From the NCBI GenBank assembly GCA_045639325.1, contig JAZUCU010000054.1, forward strand, positions 1 to 41,305: a stretch of 41,305 bases of DNA, given 5' to 3'. The notes under the pieces are model-generated. The model had not been told where the DNA came from, did not search any database, and saw only the letters and a program-made list of their open reading frames with translations. The translations under genes were made by a program, and so were the position numbers. The DNA is from RGIG8244 sp045639325. Lineage in GTDB: Bacteria; Verrucomicrobiota; Lentisphaeria; Victivallales; UBA1829. This document shows, piece after piece, positions 17,490 through 25,102 of this stretch. How positions within the stretch are numbered: position 1 is the stretch's first letter; each line of letters begins with the position of its first letter.

Positions 17490-19469
17490 ATGCTTGATTT
17501 CCAAAACGTCAGTAAACTTCTGGGCGGAAAAGACATCCTGAAAGATGTCTCTTTGCGCATCAATAAAGGCGAACGGGTGGGGATCGTCGGGCCCAACGGT
17601 ACCGGCAAAACCACTCTGTTCCGCATGATTACCGGTGAGATGTCTCCCGATGCCGGTGAGATCATCGTGCCGGAAAAACTGCGTTTGGGATATCTGCATC
17701 AGCAGCTTGCCGCATCCGGGACCAATGTCCGGCTCATTGATTATGTGGAAACAGCCGGCGGCGAACTCCCTGCCATTCATGCGGCAATGGAAAAGATCGA
17801 AGCCCAGTTGCAGACGTTGCAATCCCCGCCCGAATCGCTGCTGAATGAACTGGGGCAGCTTCAGAGCCGTTACGAACAATTGGGCGGCTATGAAATGCGT
17901 CACCGTGCCGAAGCCGCGCTCGACGGCCTCGGATTCTCTCCCGAAGCATTGGAACAGCCCCTTGATTCCTTTTCCGGCGGTTGGCAGATGCGTGCCGCTA
18001 TGGTCCGTACTCTGCTTGGCGAGCCGGATATCCTGCTGCTTGACGAACCATCCAACTATTTGGATATTCCTGCTGTGGAATGGCTTCAGCGCAGACTCCG
18101 TACATTTGAAGGGACTTTGCTGCTGATTTCTCACGACCGTTTCCTTTTGAACACGCTGACCGATATTACGGTGGAATTGAATAATGCCCGCCTGACCCGC
18201 TATTCCGGCAATTATACTTATTACGCGAAAGAGCGGGAAGCACGTCAGTTGCAGAGCGAAGCCGAAAAGAAAAATATCGAAAAACGCAAACAGCAGCTTC
18301 AGGATAACATCAACCGTTTCCGGGCGAAAGCCACCAAAGCCGCCCAGGTGCAGTCCTGGATCAAAATGCTGGATAAAATCAAAGATGCTGAAATCCCGGA
18401 ACAGCTTCATTTCCACGGAACAATCCGCATCCCCGATCCCCCGCCGTACGGATCCGAAGCGTTCCGATTGGAAAATGTGTCCCTTTCCTACGATGGAACA
18501 CGGGATATTATTCACGATCTTTCTCTTTCCATTGATGCCGGGGAAAAACTCGGTATCATCGGTTACAACGGTATGGGGAAAACCACTCTCCTGCGTATTA
18601 TCGCCGGACGTCTTGCACCGACTGCCGGACGGGCGATTCCGGGACATAAAGTCATTATTGGTTATCAGGCGCAGGAATTTGCGGAATTGCTCCCGCCGGA
18701 GGAAACGGCATTCCAGGTGGTGCGTAATGCCGCCGGTGACCTGCCATCCCAGAGAATCCGGGAAATCCTCGGTGCATTCGGTTTTTCCGGCGATGACGCC
18801 ATGAAACAGTGCGCCGTCCTTTCCGGGGGTGAAAAGATCCGCCTTTGCTTTGCCCGTATCTTTGTCAATCCGCCGAACCTGTTGATTCTTGACGAACCGA
18901 CAACGCATTTGGATATCAATGCCCGTATTGCCCTGCAGGATGCCCTGCGCAATTATAAAGGTACAGTCTGCCTGGTCAGTCACGACGTGGAATTCATCCG
19001 TGGTTCGGTTTCCGGTATTCTGGAAATCCGCAAAGACGGCGTGAAACGTTATGCCGGCGGTTACGATTATTATCGGGAAAAGAAAGCGCAGGAAGATGCG
19101 GCAGCCAATCAGACCGCATCTTCTTCTTTTGCTGCCTCTGTATCAACGACTGCCGCTGCTGCAGGCGCAGCCGATGTCAATAAAAAAGATTTACGTCGGG
19201 AAAAAGCAGCCCGCAGAAACGAGCTTGCGCCGGAAAAACGTCGTCTGGAAAAAGAAGTTGCCCGTCTGGAAAAAATCATTGAAGACGGTGAAGCGGAAAA
19301 GGCGCGTCTGATGGAAGATTTTGCCGCACCCGATTTGAATCCGGCGGATATTCCGGCGAAACAGAAGCGTCTGAAAGAATTGGATTATGACATATCCAAA
19401 GCCATGATCGATTGGGAAGCTGCCGCCGCCGATCTGGAAGAATTCCGCAAAGAATACGACGCCATTTGA
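17490..19469 (+). CDS. ABC-F family ATPase (Uup/YheS-like), ribosome-associated
   Basis: ABC-F proteins are soluble twin-ATPase factors that act at the ribosomal E site, not transporters. The 659-aa protein has two ABC domains and no membrane segments. Domain 1 has Walker A GPNGTGKTT (34-42), signature FSGGWQMRAAM and Walker B DILLLDEPSNYLD. Domain 2 has GYNGMGKTT, signature LSGGEKIRLCF and LLILDEPTTHLD. The linker between them is charged and helical (RQLQSEAEKKNIEKRKQQLQ), as in the P-site interaction motif. A C-terminal coiled coil follows an Ala/Ser-rich tether (about 540-660). It lies 18 bp after typA in a likely operon. Subfamily and any antibiotic resistance role cannot be decided; the context suggests housekeeping translation. 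Confidence 0.93.
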   Translation: MLDFQNVSKLLGGKDILKDVSLRINKGERVGIVGPNGTGKTTLFRMITGEMSPDAGEIIVPEKLRLGYLHQQLAASGTNVRLIDYVETAGGELPAIHAAMEKIEAQLQTLQSPPESLLNELGQLQSRYEQLGGYEMRHRAEAALDGLGFSPEALEQPLDSFSGGWQMRAAMVRTLLGEPDILLLDEPSNYLDIPAVEWLQRRLRTFEGTLLLISHDRFLLNTLTDITVELNNARLTRYSGNYTYYAKEREARQLQSEAEKKNIEKRKQQLQDNINRFRAKATKAAQVQSWIKMLDKIKDAEIPEQLHFHGTIRIPDPPPYGSEAFRLENVSLSYDGTRDIIHDLSLSIDAGEKLGIIGYNGMGKTTLLRIIAGRLAPTAGRAIPGHKVIIGYQAQEFAELLPPEETAFQVVRNAAGDLPSQRIREILGAFGFSGDDAMKQCAVLSGGEKIRLCFARIFVNPPNLLILDEPTTHLDINARIALQDALRNYKGTVCLVSHDVEFIRGSVSGILEIRKDGVKRYAGGYDYYREKKAQEDAAANQTASSSFAASVSTTAAAAGAADVNKKDLRREKAARRNELAPEKRRLEKEVARLEKIIEDGEAEKARLMEDFAAPDLNPADIPAKQKRLKELDYDISKAMIDWEAAAADLEEFRKEYDAI

Positions 19470-19500
19470 TGGTTGATTTTTGTAAAAATTGGATATTCGT

Positions 19501-19562
19501 TCGAAAAATGCAAATAATTTTGCAAAATTCGATGGAAAAATGCAAAATATTTTGCATTTTTC
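19501..19562. repeat. Two AT-rich palindromes in tandem
   Basis: 19535-19562 is a perfect 28-base palindrome centred on AATATT, with arms GAAAAATGCAAAAT. 19501-19532 is an imperfect relative starting TCGAAAAATGCAAA and ending TTCGA. Both follow the ABC-F stop. They may end or process the transcript from either side, because the GH109 gene converges here. Confidence 0.65.
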
Positions 19563-19563
19563 G

Positions 19564-19626
19564 AGGGAAAGAGCTTATTGAGACGTCTGAATGAACTGGA
19601 ATGTGGAGTTTCTTTCCCTTTTTTAT
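19564..19626 (+). terminator. Possible terminator with a long loop after ABC-F
   Basis: GGGAAAGA (from about 19565) can pair with TCTTTCCC, which is followed by six T. The loop is over 40 bases, longer than usual, so the call is tentative. Confidence 0.4.
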
Positions 19627-19660
19627 TGCCCCCCTCCGATTAAATCAAATTCTATTCCCG

Positions 19661-20926
19661 TCAGAAACATTCCGGGAAGATTTCGTTCAGAGACCAGCGG
19701 CTCGGTTTTTCCGGACGCGGTGAGACCCATTTGCCATTGGTGAAGTCCGGTACAGGAACCGGCATCCCGCCGAGTGCAATCGACTGTTCAGAAAGACAGG
19801 TGATGCACATCCAGGCAGCACAGTCATAAACGTCAATGGGCGCAGGGGTATTGTTGCGGACGGAATCAAAGAATGCCATCAATGCCAGAGCATCCATGCC
19901 GTCATGTCCGCCGATTTGATTTCGATGATATTCCGCCCAGATGGGGTGGTCATGCTTTTCGTAAAAGTCTTCGATCGGGCTCCATCCGAAATGTTCGTAA
20001 GGATTGCCTGCCATGTCGATTTTTTCACAATAGGGGCTGATGCCATCCACATACATGCTCTTTGCATTTTCCAGCCAGATACCTTTTGTACCCTGCACGC
20101 GGCAATTTCTGGAATAAGGACGGGGCAGGGAAACGCCATGAGTCAGCGTGATGTTTTCCCCATTCGCACAATGAATCACGGTTGTGACAACGTCGCCCTG
20201 ATTGAAGTTGATTTTTTTACCCAGATGTTTTTCCATGGCGATGGAGAAGCCTCTGGATTTTGTGGCATGGGAGGAGACCGTGAGGAACCGGTTGCCCCGG
20301 TTGATGTTCAGAATTTTTGCAATGGGGCCGAGTCCGTGTGTGGGATACAATTCGCCATTCCGGTGGATGTTATGGAGACAGCGTTCGCCGTTATTCTCAT
20401 AGGTCAACGCCAATTCTTTGCCGATACAATGTTCATATCCGGCTTCGCAATAAATCAGTTCGCCGAACAAGCCTTTGCGGACCATGTTCAGAACCATCAA
20501 TTCATTTCTGCCGTAACAGCAGTTTTCCAGCATCATGCAGTTGACTTTTGTGGATTCTGCGGCATGGACAAGCTGCCATAATTCGTCGATGGAAGCGGCA
20601 CCGCCGACTTCGATTCCGACACTTTTACCGGCACGCATGGCATCACATGCGATCTGGAGATGAGAGTTCCAGGAAGTGGGGGCGAGAATGGCGTCGACAT
20701 CATCCGCCGCAAGCATTTCGTGATAGTTGTTATAAGCGCGGGGGCGGGGGAGTTCCTGTTTATCAAAGATGCCGTGGATTTTTTCGATACGGTCATTCTG
20801 CAAATCGCAAATGGCAGTGACTTCAACGCCGCCTTTCTGGATCAGTTTGAAAATGGACGCGAGTAAAGTTTCCGCTCTGGGGCCGAGCCCGATGATTCCG
20901 ATGCGGACATTTTTCTGATTATTCAT
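19661..20926 (-). CDS. GH109-type NAD-dependent glycosidase (alpha-N-acetylgalactosaminidase-like) of the Gfo/Idh/MocA fold
   Basis: GH109 enzymes use a tightly bound NAD+ to remove terminal alpha-N-acetylgalactosamine. The 421-aa protein has an N-terminal Rossmann motif IGIIGLGPRAETLL (9-22). It then shows a series I recognise from GH109 rather than ordinary dehydrogenases: VGIEVGGAASIDELWQLV, MMLENCCYGRNELMVLNMVR, NRNGELYPTHG-like (YPTHG 194-198, with candidate catalytic Tyr194/His197), ILNINRGNRFLTVSSHATK and SIALGGMPVPVPDFTNGKW. The usual EKP motif of Gfo dehydrogenases is replaced by EVGG. No signal peptide is visible in this start; AGGAGT precedes the ATG. It is monocistronic and divergent from the MFS gene. 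Activity on GalNAc is inferred from family; other alpha-glycosides remain possible. Confidence 0.85.
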   Translation of the reverse strand: MNNQKNVRIGIIGLGPRAETLLASIFKLIQKGGVEVTAICDLQNDRIEKIHGIFDKQELPRPRAYNNYHEMLAADDVDAILAPTSWNSHLQIACDAMRAGKSVGIEVGGAASIDELWQLVHAAESTKVNCMMLENCCYGRNELMVLNMVRKGLFGELIYCEAGYEHCIGKELALTYENNGERCLHNIHRNGELYPTHGLGPIAKILNINRGNRFLTVSSHATKSRGFSIAMEKHLGKKINFNQGDVVTTVIHCANGENITLTHGVSLPRPYSRNCRVQGTKGIWLENAKSMYVDGISPYCEKIDMAGNPYEHFGWSPIEDFYEKHDHPIWAEYHRNQIGGHDGMDALALMAFFDSVRNNTPAPIDVYDCAAWMCITCLSEQSIALGGMPVPVPDFTNGKWVSPRPEKPSRWSLNEIFPECF

Positions 20927-20955
20927 AAGATTACTCCTGATTTTGTGTTTTGTAT

Positions 20956-20984
20956 AATTTACTGCATGAATCCGTTGATTTCAA
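20956..20984 (-). promoter_or_regulatory. Candidate promoter of the GH109 gene
   Basis: On the minus strand TTGAAA (20979-20984), a 17-base spacer and TAAATT (20956-20961) lie about 30 bp before the ATG. Its -35 is 29 bp from the -35 of the divergent MFS promoter. Confidence 0.45.
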
Positions 20985-21013
20985 GGTGCATGTTTGTTTT
21001 TTTACTGGTTTAT

Positions 21014-21041
21014 TTGCATTATGGCATTTTTATGATATATT
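21014..21041 (+). promoter_or_regulatory. Promoter of the MFS transporter gene
   Basis: TTGCAT (21014-21019), a 16-base spacer and TATATT (21036-21041) precede the ATG at 21076 by 35 bp. This supports that start over an in-frame upstream Met at 20950. Confidence 0.55.
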
Positions 21042-21075
21042 ACATTTATCTTTAGTTTTTTATGAGGTACTATTT

Positions 21076-22353
21076 ATGACAGTCGACTCAACAAGCCATT
21101 GGCAACGCAATCTTGTTTTATTGCTGATTTCTCAAATCCTGATCCTTGCCGGTTTTACCGCTGCAATGCCGTTTATCCCACTGTTCCTGCGGGATCACAT
21201 GCATATTGCATCTGAAGTCGACCGCGGCCTTTATATGTCCATGTTTACCTTCTTCGGCACATTCGGCTATGCCATATCCTGCCCGTTCTGGGGATCTCTT
21301 TCCGACCGGTTCGGGGTCAAAATCATGCTGATCCGCGGGACCTTTGTCACGGCATTCATTTTTCCATTGATGGGATATTGTACGCAGCCGTGGATGCTGA
21401 TTGCTTTACGGTTCATCACGGCGGCTTGTGCAGGGACAACGGCGGCAAGTCATATTCTGATTGCCAAGAATACACCGGAGGATAAACAGGGATTTGCTCA
21501 GGGCGTGTTGAGTACATCGGTTTTCTGCGGCTCCATGCTGGGGAACGTGCTGGGGGGATTTATCGTACATTATTTCGGTTATCTTTTTACGTTCTGGACT
21601 TGCGGGATCACTTATATCATTGCCGGGATTTTTGTGCTGTTCGTGAAAGAAAACTTCCAGCGTCCGGTGCAGCTCTCCGTCCCCACGGAAACGCCTTACG
21701 TGAAGAAGATCCGTGCCTACCGGAAATCGCCGCTACCTGCCTTTACCATCGGTGTCTGGCTGATGCTTTTCCTGTTCGCTCTCTGGGGTTGTATCAGCTA
21801 TATGAGTGTGCCTTACATCGCCATGCTGGTTGAAGTGATCACGGGACCCGGCAAGGCGGCGTATTGGACCGGGATCATTTGCGCATTTTCTTCCGGCGGG
21901 GCATTGGTTTCGGGCGTTGTCCTGGGATATCTCTCCGATAAACTGCCGCCGCGTGTGTTGATGATCCCCGTGCTTTCCATTGCAGGGGTGCTGCTGATTC
22001 TTCAAGGACTTTCCCCGAATCTCTGGATGTATGGTATTACGCGTACGTTGATGGCGGTCTTTACTGGCGGCCTTTCCCCGATTCTCTTCAAGATCCTTTC
22101 CGGTGCCACGCCGAAACGGAAACGCGGCGCAGTCTTCGGCTGGTCCAGCACGTTCAGTAACGCTGGCGTTATGCTTTCCACCGTATTTGCCGGATGGATT
22201 ATTTTTGTCTGGAACACCCGTGGAATTCACATTGTTTCCGGGCTTGCCATGATTCTGATGATTCCGGTTGTGATCTGGACTTTGCACAAGATCATGAATC
22301 AGCCGTTCTTCCTTGCTCATTCTGCTGACCTGTTTACGAAAAAGAAGAAATGA
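21076..22353 (+). CDS. MFS transporter, DHA1/MdtG-like
   Basis: This is a major facilitator superfamily carrier, likely drug/H+ antiporter family 1. From the ATG at 21076 (GAGG upstream) it is 425 aa with about 12 hydrophobic helices. It opens with WQRNLVLLLISQILILAGF, then MPFIPLFLRDHM and the loop 2-3 motif FWGSLSDRFGVKIMLIRG, the MFS signature A. ALRFITAACAGTTAASHILIA and GVLSTSVFCGSMLGNVLGG follow; the order closely follows MdtG-type proteins. The C-terminal half repeats the loop motif as GYLSDKLPPRVLM. The substrate is unknown; the divergent GH109 gene makes a sugar-related role possible but the subfamily argues for efflux. The UPF0489 gene starts six bases downstream, so the two are co-transcribed. 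Confidence 0.88.
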   Translation: MTVDSTSHWQRNLVLLLISQILILAGFTAAMPFIPLFLRDHMHIASEVDRGLYMSMFTFFGTFGYAISCPFWGSLSDRFGVKIMLIRGTFVTAFIFPLMGYCTQPWMLIALRFITAACAGTTAASHILIAKNTPEDKQGFAQGVLSTSVFCGSMLGNVLGGFIVHYFGYLFTFWTCGITYIIAGIFVLFVKENFQRPVQLSVPTETPYVKKIRAYRKSPLPAFTIGVWLMLFLFALWGCISYMSVPYIAMLVEVITGPGKAAYWTGIICAFSSGGALVSGVVLGYLSDKLPPRVLMIPVLSIAGVLLILQGLSPNLWMYGITRTLMAVFTGGLSPILFKILSGATPKRKRGAVFGWSSTFSNAGVMLSTVFAGWIIFVWNTRGIHIVSGLAMILMIPVVIWTLHKIMNQPFFLAHSADLFTKKKK

Positions 22354-22359
22354 TTAATT

Positions 22360-23037
22360 ATGGAATATGACGTATTATTCCGTATCATCGGCGGCAAACG
22401 GGTGTATGAGGTGGAAGATCATCACCACGTACTCATTCCCTGGGCGGAAGAACGGAAACGGCTGGGACAGCCGCTCCATGTTTTGACGCTGGATCATCAT
22501 ACCGATACACTCCCGGTATACACCCATTACCATGAAACTCACCCCGGCGAACAGCATCGGATTCTGTACGATTTGGATTCGATTGCCGATGCCTTGGATG
22601 ATATGCGGCATGATGAACATTTTGATTTCGCCGTGAAAAACAATATCTTGCGTTCCGCCGCTATTTTCTCCCACGTGAATTTTGCGGTGGATGTGAATCC
22701 GGCGGTGAAAATCATTCATGCTCCCCCGGCGGAAGGGCAGGAGGCTGCCTATTATGCGCGGACTCTTGAGACCGATTTTCTGAATGAAAATTTACAAGCC
22801 GCGCCCATCAAAAAGCCTTACATTCTGGATATTGATCTGGATGTATTCAAAGGGGAAAAATCCATTCATCCGGACGATCCATCCTGTTTTTACAAACTGA
22901 TCCGGGAAGCGGAAGCCATCACCGTATGCCGCGAGCGTGACTGGGTACGCTTATTGAATCTGGATTACGGCAGACTGCAATACGAATATTTTCTGGAACA
23001 GCTTTATGCTCATATTGAGTTGAGCGTCAAAGCATAG
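22360..23037 (+). CDS. UPF0489 family protein, arginase-like fold (possible peptide arginase relative)
   Basis: The 225-aa protein has the family's metal-site pattern, like arginase/deacetylase folds: HHHVLIPW near the start (H21-H23), LDHHTDT (D45, H46, H47, D49) and ILDIDLDVF (D157, D159, D161). These Asp/His clusters are placed as in a ureohydrolase dinuclear metal site. As I recall, UPF0489 relatives include peptide arginases that turn arginine into ornithine in ribosomal peptides, and the uncharacterised eukaryotic C5orf22. No precursor peptide or radical SAM gene is visible here, so that role is not supported by context. It follows the MFS gene by six bases and its last 11 bases overlap the end of the convergent hydrolase gene. 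Family call is firm; function is open. Confidence 0.8.
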   Translation: MEYDVLFRIIGGKRVYEVEDHHHVLIPWAEERKRLGQPLHVLTLDHHTDTLPVYTHYHETHPGEQHRILYDLDSIADALDDMRHDEHFDFAVKNNILRSAAIFSHVNFAVDVNPAVKIIHAPPAEGQEAAYYARTLETDFLNENLQAAPIKKPYILDIDLDVFKGEKSIHPDDPSCFYKLIREAEAITVCRERDWVRLLNLDYGRLQYEYFLEQLYAHIELSVKA

Positions 23038-24013
23038 TCAAAACTTCCGCCGCAATATCCCTGCGTCCGAATTTTGCTTGCGCCCAATCCGCTTTCCGGT
23101 TTGTCAAGACGATCACAAAACGGTCTGTGCCGCGGTCAATCCACATGGTCTGACCGGTCCAGCCGGAATGAGAAATCGTCTGTTCAGAAAGTCCGTCCGG
23201 AATCATTGCCGGATCCATATCCCAACCGATGGAACGGGGATGGTTTACAGCAGGCGGATTGAAGTTTGTAAAGCAGAGTTCCACCACATCCTTCGGGAAG
23301 ATGGAACCATCATTTTTGAGCATCATCCGGGCGAATTTTGCCAGGTCCGCAGCAGTGGAGAAAATCCCCGCATTGCCGAAAGGACGGGGGAAATATGCCT
23401 GTGCACCGAAGTCGGAAATGATTCCCGGGTCGGCATTGACGGTGCGGATTGTTCGCGGAAGAAGTCCCTCAGCGGGCTGTGTCCAATTGGTTTCAGTCAT
23501 ACCCAGCGGTTGGAAGAGACGTTCTTCTGCGATTTCATTCAGCTTTCTGCCGAAGATGCGTTCCAGCATGAAGCCGATCAGAATATAATTCGTACAGGTA
23601 TATTCAAATCTTTCGCCGACGGGAACGGGGAAATCCACATCCAGAATACCCTTGTACATTTCGTCATGCGTTCCCGTGTGACAATAGCGGATATTCACGC
23701 CGGAAATATGCTGTGCCAGATCCCGCACTTTTACGGGGCCGGGCATTTTGCCTGTGAATTCCGGCAGATAATCCGTAAACGGTTTATCAGGATCAAGCAG
23801 ACCGTCAGCAATGGCGAACAGGAGTACGGAATTGGTTCCGACAACCTTTGTCACGCTGGCGATATCGAAAACGGTGTCGGTTGTCATGGGGAGACCAGTT
23901 TGCCAGTCCGCCACGCCATCTGCCTGCAGAAAGAGATTTTTCTCTGAATCACCGGCGATGACGACGGCACCGCCGATCAATCCGCTGTTGATTTGAGCCT
24001 GAACCGTTTTCAT
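23027..24013 (-). CDS. Beta-lactamase-family serine hydrolase (class C/EstB-like)
   Basis: This 328-aa protein belongs to the PF00144 family of penicillin-binding-like esterases, amidases and DD-peptidases. The catalytic SxxK is S53-V-T-K56 in FDIASVTKVVGT. The tyrosine motif is FEYTCTNYILIG, with Y138; family members usually have YSN or YAN, so the Asn is replaced by Cys. HSGWTG (282-287) is the KTG-equivalent. GRKLNEIAEERLFQPLGM and FGNAGIFSTAADLAKFARMM are further family landmarks. No signal peptide is seen, so it is probably cytoplasmic and not an antibiotic-degrading enzyme. It starts three bases after the isomerase gene and shares its transcript, suggesting hydrolysis of a small ester or amide made or taken up with a sugar. 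The substrate is unknown. Confidence 0.88.
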   Translation of the reverse strand: MKTVQAQINSGLIGGAVVIAGDSEKNLFLQADGVADWQTGLPMTTDTVFDIASVTKVVGTNSVLLFAIADGLLDPDKPFTDYLPEFTGKMPGPVKVRDLAQHISGVNIRYCHTGTHDEMYKGILDVDFPVPVGERFEYTCTNYILIGFMLERIFGRKLNEIAEERLFQPLGMTETNWTQPAEGLLPRTIRTVNADPGIISDFGAQAYFPRPFGNAGIFSTAADLAKFARMMLKNDGSIFPKDVVELCFTNFNPPAVNHPRSIGWDMDPAMIPDGLSEQTISHSGWTGQTMWIDRGTDRFVIVLTNRKADWAQAKFGRRDIAAEVLTML

Positions 24014-24016
24014 AAA

Positions 24017-24910
24017 TCAGAGCCCTTTTGTTTCGGGGAACAATTTCTGGAAAGATTCACAGAGTTCGCGGATGGAAACTTTCGCAAGGAACGGGAGCAC
24101 TTCGCTCTGAATGACTTTCAGGCGGGGAGCCTGTTTGAGCAGACCCGCAACTTCCTGCCAGTCGATATTGCCGTTGCCGATATTCTGATGATAATCATAC
24201 TGCCCGATATTGTCATGAATATGGCAGGAGACGACATGAGGGAGCATTTTCTGCAGAATTTCGTCATCCCACTGGGGTTCCATACCGATTTGCTTCCAAA
24301 CGATGTGCGGATTGCTTTCGGTATAAAGTTTACCGTTTTTCATGAGGTTGGCATGACCGGCATCGTAGCAGAAGCCCAGGTGATCGGTGGGGAAGTTTTC
24401 TTTAATCTTGAGAAGGAATTCCGGAGTATTGGTGGGGAACCAGATATTTTCGATATTGATGATGATACCCAGTTTTTCGGCGAGGGGGAGCAGTTCCGCC
24501 AATGCTTCACAAATCATGTTGTAATTGAACTCCATGAGTTTATCCATGGGCTCATACTGCAGGTTGTTGCCGACATGAATCGTGAATGTTTCAATGCCCA
24601 TATAAGCGAGGATTTCCAACTGAAGTTTTTGCCGAGCAAGCATCATTCCGCGTTTTGCCTGATTGGGGCAGTTCAGGTCCATATCCGGGCTGAACATGGC
24701 GTGTGCATCAAGGTAAGAGAGACCTTCTTCTTTTACTTCTTTCAAGTACTGATCGATCAGACTGTTTTTCTTGAGCATGTCGCTGATCAGGGTATCGGTC
24801 AGGGCAAGGTGTTTGGCACCGTTTGCGGCGAATTCGCGCATGACGCCGCGGCGTTGTTCTTCGTTGCAATTTTCGAACTGATAAAGGTAGGTAACGGGAA
24901 CGGGGTACAT
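24017..24910 (-). CDS. Sugar phosphate isomerase/epimerase-like TIM barrel (AP endonuclease 2 superfamily)
   Basis: This 297-aa protein resembles xylose isomerase-like TIM-barrel enzymes (PF01261). Visible landmarks are YLDAHAMFSPD, AYMGIETFTIHVGNNLQYEP, LGIIINIENIWFP, DHLGFCYDAGHANLM and VVSCHIHDNIGQYDYHQNIGNGNIDW. The E (IENI), D/H (DAGH) and H (CHIHDN) residues fit a divalent metal centre. The start at 24910 follows AGGAGA; an upstream Met at 24961 lies inside the promoter. It is the first gene of a two-gene operon with the serine hydrolase. It could act on a ketose, inositol or similar; motifs do not settle the substrate. Confidence 0.85.
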   Translation of the reverse strand: MYPVPVTYLYQFENCNEEQRRGVMREFAANGAKHLALTDTLISDMLKKNSLIDQYLKEVKEEGLSYLDAHAMFSPDMDLNCPNQAKRGMMLARQKLQLEILAYMGIETFTIHVGNNLQYEPMDKLMEFNYNMICEALAELLPLAEKLGIIINIENIWFPTNTPEFLLKIKENFPTDHLGFCYDAGHANLMKNGKLYTESNPHIVWKQIGMEPQWDDEILQKMLPHVVSCHIHDNIGQYDYHQNIGNGNIDWQEVAGLLKQAPRLKVIQSEVLPFLAKVSIRELCESFQKLFPETKGL

Positions 24911-24949
24911 GATTCTTTTCTCCTGTTGTTGTTTCTCTGCATGGAAAAT

Positions 24950-24978
24950 AATATAATGCATTTTCGTACTGATGTCAA
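24950..24978 (-). promoter_or_regulatory. Promoter of the isomerase-hydrolase operon
   Basis: On the minus strand a perfect TTGACA (24973-24978), a 17-base spacer and TATATT (24950-24955). It lies about 40 bp before the chosen ATG and 30 bp back-to-back with the prepilin operon promoter. Confidence 0.75.
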
Positions 24979-25008
24979 ACAGTTTTTGCTAAAATTTGCA
25001 CTAATTTC

Positions 25009-25036
25009 TTGACAAGCAGTGAAACCATGCTATATT
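25009..25036 (+). promoter_or_regulatory. Promoter of the prepilin-DUF4838 operon
   Basis: TTGACA (25009-25014), a 16-base spacer ending in TGC, and TATATT (25031-25036) form a strong sigma70-type promoter with an extended -10. The untranslated leader to the ATG at 25103 is about 60 bases. Confidence 0.78.
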
Positions 25037-25102
25037 GTAACAGATAGGTACAAAAATTGTTAAAATTCAAACACAAAAAACTTTATCCGGAAGGAGTTGA
25101 AC

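Noticed and set aside
15621..18983. 1120-codon open frame on the minus strand across typA and the ABC-F gene
   Set aside because: It lies fully antisense to two clear conserved genes and reads as low-complexity His/Phe/Gly-rich sequence; it is a by-product of biased codon use.
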